A stretch of DNA of 9,586 bases, taken from Clostridia bacterium (lineage in GTDB: Bacteria; Bacillota; Clostridia; DUPQ01). Shown one piece after another: positions 5,695 through 9,586 of this stretch; the stretch's first letter is position 1; the number at the start of each line of letters is the position of its first letter. Location of the stretch: NCBI GenBank assembly GCA_028690885.1, contig JAQVAJ010000031.1:1-9586 (forward strand), written 5' to 3'. The position numbers were made by a program, and so were the translations under genes. The notes beneath the pieces were generated by a model that saw only the letters and a list, made by a program, of their open reading frames with translations, searched no databases and was not told the DNA's origin.

Positions 5695-7842
5695 ATGGAC
5701 AGATTCAATCTGGAAAGAAGAATAAAAGCAGAAAAATGGGCTGACAGCATCTTAGCAGTAATGACTCTTGATGAAAAATTGCATCAGATGGCAGCTTCTT
5801 TTCCCAATGGAAATGCCAGATTATCTATACCTCATATGCAGCAGGGAGAATGTCTTCATGGCGCTGTTACTCCATATGCAACATCATTCCCTCAGGCTTT
5901 AGCATTAGGTTCAACATGGGATGTTCAGCTCATAGAACAGGTTGCAACAGTTATTGCAAAAGAGTGTAGAGCTTGTGGAATACATCAGTGTTACGGACCT
6001 ATGGTTGCTGTAGTGAGAGATCCTCGGTGGGGACGTATTCAGGAAGCATATGGTGAAGATGCATATCATGTTTCAAGAATCGGTCTAGCTTTCACATTAG
6101 GTTTACAGGGCACCTCAGATAAATATCTTGATAAAGATCACATCATTGCTACTGTTAAGCATTTTGTTGCTGATGGAGAACCTTTAGCTGGATTAAATGG
6201 AGCTGCAATGGAAATTTCTGAAAGAAGTCTGAGAGAAGTACATCTGCTTCCTTTTGAAACTATAGTAAAGGAAGGCCATGTATGTTCTGTTATGCCAGCA
6301 CATCACAGTTTGAATGGTGTTCCTTGTCATTGCAACAAGTATCTTTTGCAGGATATACTTCGTGATGAATATAAATTTGATGGTATTGTGGTATCGGATA
6401 ATGGAGATATAAGGAAACTTCATACAGCTTTATATGTGTCCAATGATTCTGAACAAAGCGCAGTAATGGCAGTCAATGCAGGAGTAGACACAGAACTTGC
6501 ATGGATGATTCCCTGGAATGAAAACAGGCTTTACGGTCCTGTTCTGAAAAATGCTGTTGAAAATGGGAAAATTGATATTGAAAAAATTAATAAAGCTGTT
6601 AAACGGGTTCTTATAAAGAAATATGAACTGGGTCTTTTAGATGATCCTACTGCAGATCCTGAGCAGGAATCTTTGGAAAAATGCTATTCAACTAATTCAG
6701 GACAAGAGCATGTTTCCATGGCAGGAAAAACTTTATATTTTGGCAAACCAAGAAAGGACAGAGACACTGTATGTTACAACAAAGAACATGATGCTCTCGC
6801 TTTAAAGGCAGCATTAAAAGCAGTTATTATGCTAAAAAATGAGAACTCGGTTCTTCCTCTTAATAAAAACAGCATTAATAAGATGGCTGTCATAGGACCA
6901 AATGCTGACAGATTATTATTAGGCAATTACTCAACAGATAAACCTAAATACTATATATCAGTTTTAGATGGCATCAAAGAATATGCAAAAGGCAATTTTG
7001 AGGTATCATATTCTCAGGCACTTGACCAAAACGATTATTCAGCAATTGATATTCCAGATGCAGTCAGAAAAGCTAAATCTTCTGATGTAACGATACTGGT
7101 TCTTGGAGGCAATGAAATTACCTGCATGGAAAATGAGGATGTCGATGATCTTGCATTAAAAAAAGACCAGCAGATGCTTTTTGAAAAAGTCAGAAAAGTT
7201 TCTAAAAAACTAATACTAGTAATACTGGATGGTCGCCCAAGCTCATTTGAATGGGCAAAAGATAATGCTGATGCTATACTTTTGGGCTTCTATCTTGGTC
7301 AGGAATGCGGTAATGCCGTAGCACTGACAGTCTTCGGTGAAAATAATCCTTCTGCAAAACTTCCCGTAACCATACCAAGAAACGTTGGACAGATACAGTG
7401 CCACTATAACAGATACTGGCCAGGCAGGGCTCCAAGTTATTATAAATCTGCAGTAGAACCTCTTTATCCATTCGGATTCGGTTTATCTTATTCATCTTTT
7501 GATATATCCGCTCCGATTATTGAAAAAGAAAGATATACTGTAAATGATGATATCCCAGTATCAGTTACTGTGACAAATACCTCAGATGTTAAAGGTGAGG
7601 AAACCGTACAAATATATATCCGTGACCTTGTGGCTTCACTGGTACGGCCAGTTATTGAATTAAAGAGATTTCGCAAGGTGGAACTTCTACCAAATGAAAC
7701 AAAGACATTATGCTTCACATTGAGACCAAGAGATTTTTCTTTTTGGAAAGATAAGAAATGGACAGTGGAACCTGGAACATTCATAATATATGCCGGTAAC
7801 AGCAGTACAAATTTAAAAGAAACGGAACTGAACCTTGAGTAA
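5695..7842 (+). CDS. Glycoside hydrolase family 3 beta-glycosidase (glucosidase or xylosidase type)
   Basis: A 715-residue retaining exo-glycosidase without signal peptide, so it should act in the cytoplasm on imported oligosaccharides. Domain order: TIM-barrel domain (about 15-315) with GECLHG, ATSFPQALALGSTWD, RDPRWGR (108-114), KHF (155-157) and the nucleophile D235 in VVSDN; an alpha/beta sandwich domain (about 370-560) with VIGPNAD and the likely acid/base E481 in MENEDVDD; a GFGLSYSSF link (594-602); and a fibronectin III-like domain (about 615-705) with RPVIELKRF. Two variations: N follows the nucleophile where many glucosidases have W, and the usual E-G-E-G-x-D-R loop reads E-N-E-D-V-D-D. 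The opening motifs (ECLHG, TSFPQ) lean to the xylosidase-like clade, so substrate is open. ATG 5695 follows AGAGGT (5682-5687). It is first in an operon with two HAD phosphatases. Confidence 0.9.
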   Translation: MDRFNLERRIKAEKWADSILAVMTLDEKLHQMAASFPNGNARLSIPHMQQGECLHGAVTPYATSFPQALALGSTWDVQLIEQVATVIAKECRACGIHQCYGPMVAVVRDPRWGRIQEAYGEDAYHVSRIGLAFTLGLQGTSDKYLDKDHIIATVKHFVADGEPLAGLNGAAMEISERSLREVHLLPFETIVKEGHVCSVMPAHHSLNGVPCHCNKYLLQDILRDEYKFDGIVVSDNGDIRKLHTALYVSNDSEQSAVMAVNAGVDTELAWMIPWNENRLYGPVLKNAVENGKIDIEKINKAVKRVLIKKYELGLLDDPTADPEQESLEKCYSTNSGQEHVSMAGKTLYFGKPRKDRDTVCYNKEHDALALKAALKAVIMLKNENSVLPLNKNSINKMAVIGPNADRLLLGNYSTDKPKYYISVLDGIKEYAKGNFEVSYSQALDQNDYSAIDIPDAVRKAKSSDVTILVLGGNEITCMENEDVDDLALKKDQQMLFEKVRKVSKKLILVILDGRPSSFEWAKDNADAILLGFYLGQECGNAVALTVFGENNPSAKLPVTIPRNVGQIQCHYNRYWPGRAPSYYKSAVEPLYPFGFGLSYSSFDISAPIIEKERYTVNDDIPVSVTVTNTSDVKGEETVQIYIRDLVASLVRPVIELKRFRKVELLPNETKTLCFTLRPRDFSFWKDKKWTVEPGTFIIYAGNSSTNLKETELNLE

Positions 7843-8575
7843 ATATAAATGCTTAATATTTGATATTGATAATACTATCCTTAATTATGATGCATGCGCC
7901 GCATCTTCACTAAAAGCCCTGTTAGAAAAATATGACATTCAATACACTAATGAAATAGAAAACCTATTTAGAGATATCTGCTATAAATTATGGAAAGCTT
8001 TTGATTTGAATATGCTTAATGATGAAAGCATAAGGAAAAATTATCATCAGTTATTCGATTTGTATAATTACAAACGCTTCGAAGTATTTTGTGAGCATAT
8101 GAAGTATAGTTCTTTGAATGATACAAATCCAAAAATTCTATCTGATGAGTACATTGATATCTTTAATACTACTCGCATATATGAAAATTGTGCTGTTGAG
8201 ATATTAAAAAAGACATCAAAAACTCATATACTTGCAGCAGCTACAAACGGATTATCAGACAGCCAGAGAAAACGAATACAACCGGTGGAACAGTATCTGT
8301 CTCATCTTTTCATATCTGAAGAAATGAACTGTGTAAAACCGATGAAAGAATTTTATGACTATATGCTTCACAAAATGAATTTAAATAATACAGACTGTCT
8401 TTTTATCGGAGATTTGTATACAACAGATATAGTAGGAGCACTTAATGCCAATATGGATGCCTGCTGGTACAGAGCAAATGGAAGAAACAGCGAAAACTGG
8501 CTTGAAGCTTCAACTAATTATGATGAAAATATACCAGTTATAGATTCACTGGATAAAATACTTGATTACATTTAA
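7835..8575 (+). CDS. HAD superfamily hydrolase, YjjG-like 5'-nucleotidase family
   Basis: A 246-residue cytoplasmic phosphatase. All HAD motifs are present: motif I D10-x-D12 (FDIDNT), motif II T137 in ATNG, motif III K168 (VKP), motif IV D193 and D198 in GDLYTTDIVGA. The helical cap lies between motifs I and II (about 20-115). TNGLSDSQRKRI and the CWYRANG segment near 210 resemble YjjG, which removes phosphate from pyrimidine nucleotides, including non-canonical ones; a sugar phosphate remains possible. The start must be TTG at 7835: an in-frame TGA lies directly upstream (7829-7831) and motif I begins nine codons on. There is no strong ribosome binding site, and the gene overlaps the GH3 gene by 8 bases, so translation is probably coupled to GH3. 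Confidence 0.88.
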   Translation: MSKYKCLIFDIDNTILNYDACAASSLKALLEKYDIQYTNEIENLFRDICYKLWKAFDLNMLNDESIRKNYHQLFDLYNYKRFEVFCEHMKYSSLNDTNPKILSDEYIDIFNTTRIYENCAVEILKKTSKTHILAAATNGLSDSQRKRIQPVEQYLSHLFISEEMNCVKPMKEFYDYMLHKMNLNNTDCLFIGDLYTTDIVGALNANMDACWYRANGRNSENWLEASTNYDENIPVIDSLDKILDYI

Positions 8576-8576
8576 C

Positions 8577-8582
8577 GGAGGT
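8577..8582 (+). promoter_or_regulatory. Ribosome binding site that fixes the second HAD start
   Basis: GGAGGT starts two bases after the first HAD gene's stop codon and lies 3 bases before ATG 8586. A TTG at 8562, inside the preceding gene, would give an 8-residue longer product but lies upstream of this site. Confidence 0.8.
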
Positions 8583-8585
8583 TTT

Positions 8586-9236
8586 ATGGATATAAAGGCC
8601 TTAATATTTGACCTTGACGGAACATTACTTAACACGCTTGAGGATCTTACTGACAGCATGAATTATGCTCTATCTTCTTTTGGATATGAAGAAATTTCAA
8701 TACAACAGGCAAGAAGCTATGTTGGAAATGGTGCAGAAAGATATTTAGAACTATCTTTAATAAACGGCAGAGAAAATCCTGATTTTCAAAAATGTCTTGA
8801 TACTTTCAAAACTCATTACCAAGCCAACATGGAAAACAAGACTAAGCCTTATGACGGGATACTTGATTTATTAAATAAAGTAAAAGTAAAGGGTTATCAA
8901 ACAGCTATTGTATCTAATAAGTTTGATGATGCTGTAAAACAGATATCTCCCAAGTATTTTAACAGCTATATAGATGTAGCAATAGGAGAATCGGAAAAAA
9001 TAAAAAAGAAACCTGCTCCTGACAGCGTATATATGGCATTAGAAAAATTAGGATGTGATAAATCACAGGCTTTGTATATAGGTGATTCTGATGTTGATGC
9101 AAAGACAGCTTCTAATTCAGGATTAAAGTTTATAGGAGTTTCGTGGGGATTCAGAGACAAATCCATCTTATATGATCTCGGAGCCCAAACAGTAATAGAC
9201 CATCCATCTCAACTTATAAAGATATTAGAAAAATAA
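8586..9236 (+). CDS. HAD superfamily hydrolase, phosphoglycolate phosphatase (Gph)-like
   Basis: A 216-residue HAD-IA phosphatase with motif I D9-x-D11 (FDLDGTLLNT), motif II S110-N111 (IVSNK), motif III K142 (KKPAPD) and motif IV D167/D171 (GDSDVDAKTA). The cap (about 16-85) carries VGNGA, the cap-loop pattern of Gph-type enzymes, and the tail VSWGFRDKSIL is also typical of that group. Activity could be on phosphoglycolate or on sugar phosphates; family assignment is firm, substrate is not. It is the last gene of the GH3 operon, 10 bases after the first HAD gene, with its own GGAGGT site. It shows low resemblance to the first HAD gene, so the pair is not a recent duplication. Confidence 0.9.
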   Translation: MDIKALIFDLDGTLLNTLEDLTDSMNYALSSFGYEEISIQQARSYVGNGAERYLELSLINGRENPDFQKCLDTFKTHYQANMENKTKPYDGILDLLNKVKVKGYQTAIVSNKFDDAVKQISPKYFNSYIDVAIGESEKIKKKPAPDSVYMALEKLGCDKSQALYIGDSDVDAKTASNSGLKFIGVSWGFRDKSILYDLGAQTVIDHPSQLIKILEK

Positions 9237-9244
9237 TATTTTGG

Positions 9245-9270
9245 ATAGGCAACATTTTACATATTGCTAT
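9245..9270. terminator. Imperfect hairpin between convergent stops
   Basis: ATA-G-GCAACAT pairs with ATATTGC-TAT around a TTTAC loop, with one bulged G and one C/A mismatch. On the minus strand T-rich sequence (ATTATTTTT) follows about ten bases later; on the plus strand there is no T tract. It may be a weak terminator in the 56-base gap between the HAD and GH94-type genes. Confidence 0.25.
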
Positions 9271-9292
9271 GTTATTAAATACAGCATCTATA

Positions 9293-9586
9293 TTACTTCG
9301 TCAGCCACACTGTAATATTAAGCTGTTTACCTTCCACAGGTGGAATTATGAAATTATCAAAATCCTTTTCTTCCTCATCAACTAGTATTTTTGATATATT
9401 ATTACATGCTCCATCTTCTGTTTGTATATATTTAACTATATATTTGCAGTTCCTGAATTTCTTAGTTATAGAACATTCTCTCCATGATTCAGGAAGACAT
9501 GGTTCAAGCCTTAATCCTTCCATTTCAGGGTGAAGCCCGAATATATACATAACAGTACTTTTTAACAGCCAGGCATTTGTACCGGT
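9293..9586 (-). CDS. GH94-type disaccharide phosphorylase, C-terminal fragment (cut by window edge)
   Basis: Only the last 97 codons are in the window; the frame stays open to base 9586, so the gene begins beyond the edge. The residues seen, starting TGTNAWLLKSTVMYIFG and continuing through a segment of the form G-L-R-L-E-P-C-L-P-E-S-W, then KKFRNCKYIVKY, match the C-terminal end of cellobiose/chitobiose phosphorylase family proteins (pattern TG-T-A-W ... LG-x-x-P-x-x-x-GL-x-I-x-P-C-I-P-x-x-W ... R-x-F-R). Such enzymes split a beta-linked disaccharide or oligosaccharide with phosphate, giving a sugar-1-phosphate. The catalytic part is not visible, so the linkage specificity is open. An internal ATG at 9550 is a normal Met within the domain, not a start. 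The gene converges on the GH3-HAD-HAD operon with a 56-base gap. Confidence 0.8.
   Translation of the reverse strand, partial: TGTNAWLLKSTVMYIFGLHPEMEGLRLEPCLPESWRECSITKKFRNCKYIVKYIQTEDGACNNISKILVDEEEKDFDNFIIPPVEGKQLNITVWLTK

Noticed and set aside
7488..7784. 98-codon minus-strand frame inside GH3
   Set aside because: It mirrors the fibronectin-like domain of GH3, has no family features and no ribosome binding site.
8562..8585. Longer second HAD protein starting at TTG 8562
   Set aside because: It would overlap the first HAD gene and start upstream of GGAGGT; the MDIKALIFDLDGT start fits the family.
9348..9533. 61-codon plus-strand frame opposite the GH94-type fragment
   Set aside because: It is low-complexity serine-rich sequence antisense to a recognisable conserved domain.
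1..9586. CRISPR array, tRNA, rRNA, insertion sequence, riboswitch
   Set aside because: No direct repeat arrays, transposase frames or recognisable structured leaders were seen; all gaps between genes are under 135 bases.

Overview
The window looks like a chromosomal stretch of a low-GC Gram-positive bacterium, most likely a Clostridia member of the Lachnospiraceae/Ruminococcaceae type. The reasons are the AT-rich codon usage, strong GGAGG-type ribosome binding sites, one TTG start, sigma-A-like promoters, a DarA/PstA cyclic-di-AMP receptor and saccharolytic genes (GH3, GH94). I see no mobile element, CRISPR array, rRNA or tRNA, and the reading frames look intact.

Left part (1-1900): a GNAT N-acetyltransferase (+) meets a secernin-type C69 peptidase (-). 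Their stop codons abut with no base between them.

Middle (1900-5544): a small four-helix membrane protein of unknown function (+) converges on a three-gene minus-strand operon. In order of transcription the operon encodes: an ABC half-exporter with an unusual N-terminal extension (PH-like domain plus CxxC...CxxC zinc ribbon), a DUF1854 protein, and a DarA-like cyclic-di-AMP receptor. Gaps are 9 and 24 nt. A near-consensus sigma-A promoter precedes the operon and a hairpin followed by a T-rich tract ends it. The most interesting reading of the window is that this operon is a cyclic-di-AMP-linked export module. That is inference from gene order and not shown by sequence.

Right part (5545-9586): a divergent intergenic region carries promoters for both sides and two inverted repeats sharing the half-site TGATG/CATCA. 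One lies over the -35 of the ABC operon, the other over the expected start of the GH3 transcript. From it runs a plus-strand operon: GH3 beta-glycosidase, a YjjG-like HAD phosphatase (8-nt overlap, TTG start), and a Gph-like HAD phosphatase (10-nt gap). Convergent to it, and cut by the window edge, is the C-terminus of a GH94-type disaccharide phosphorylase. GH3, GH94 and the sugar-phosphate-type phosphatases suggest intracellular use of short beta-linked oligosaccharides.

Three start codons were moved downstream of the longest possible frame because a ribosome binding site decides them: the ABC gene (5544), darA (2760) and the second HAD gene (8586).
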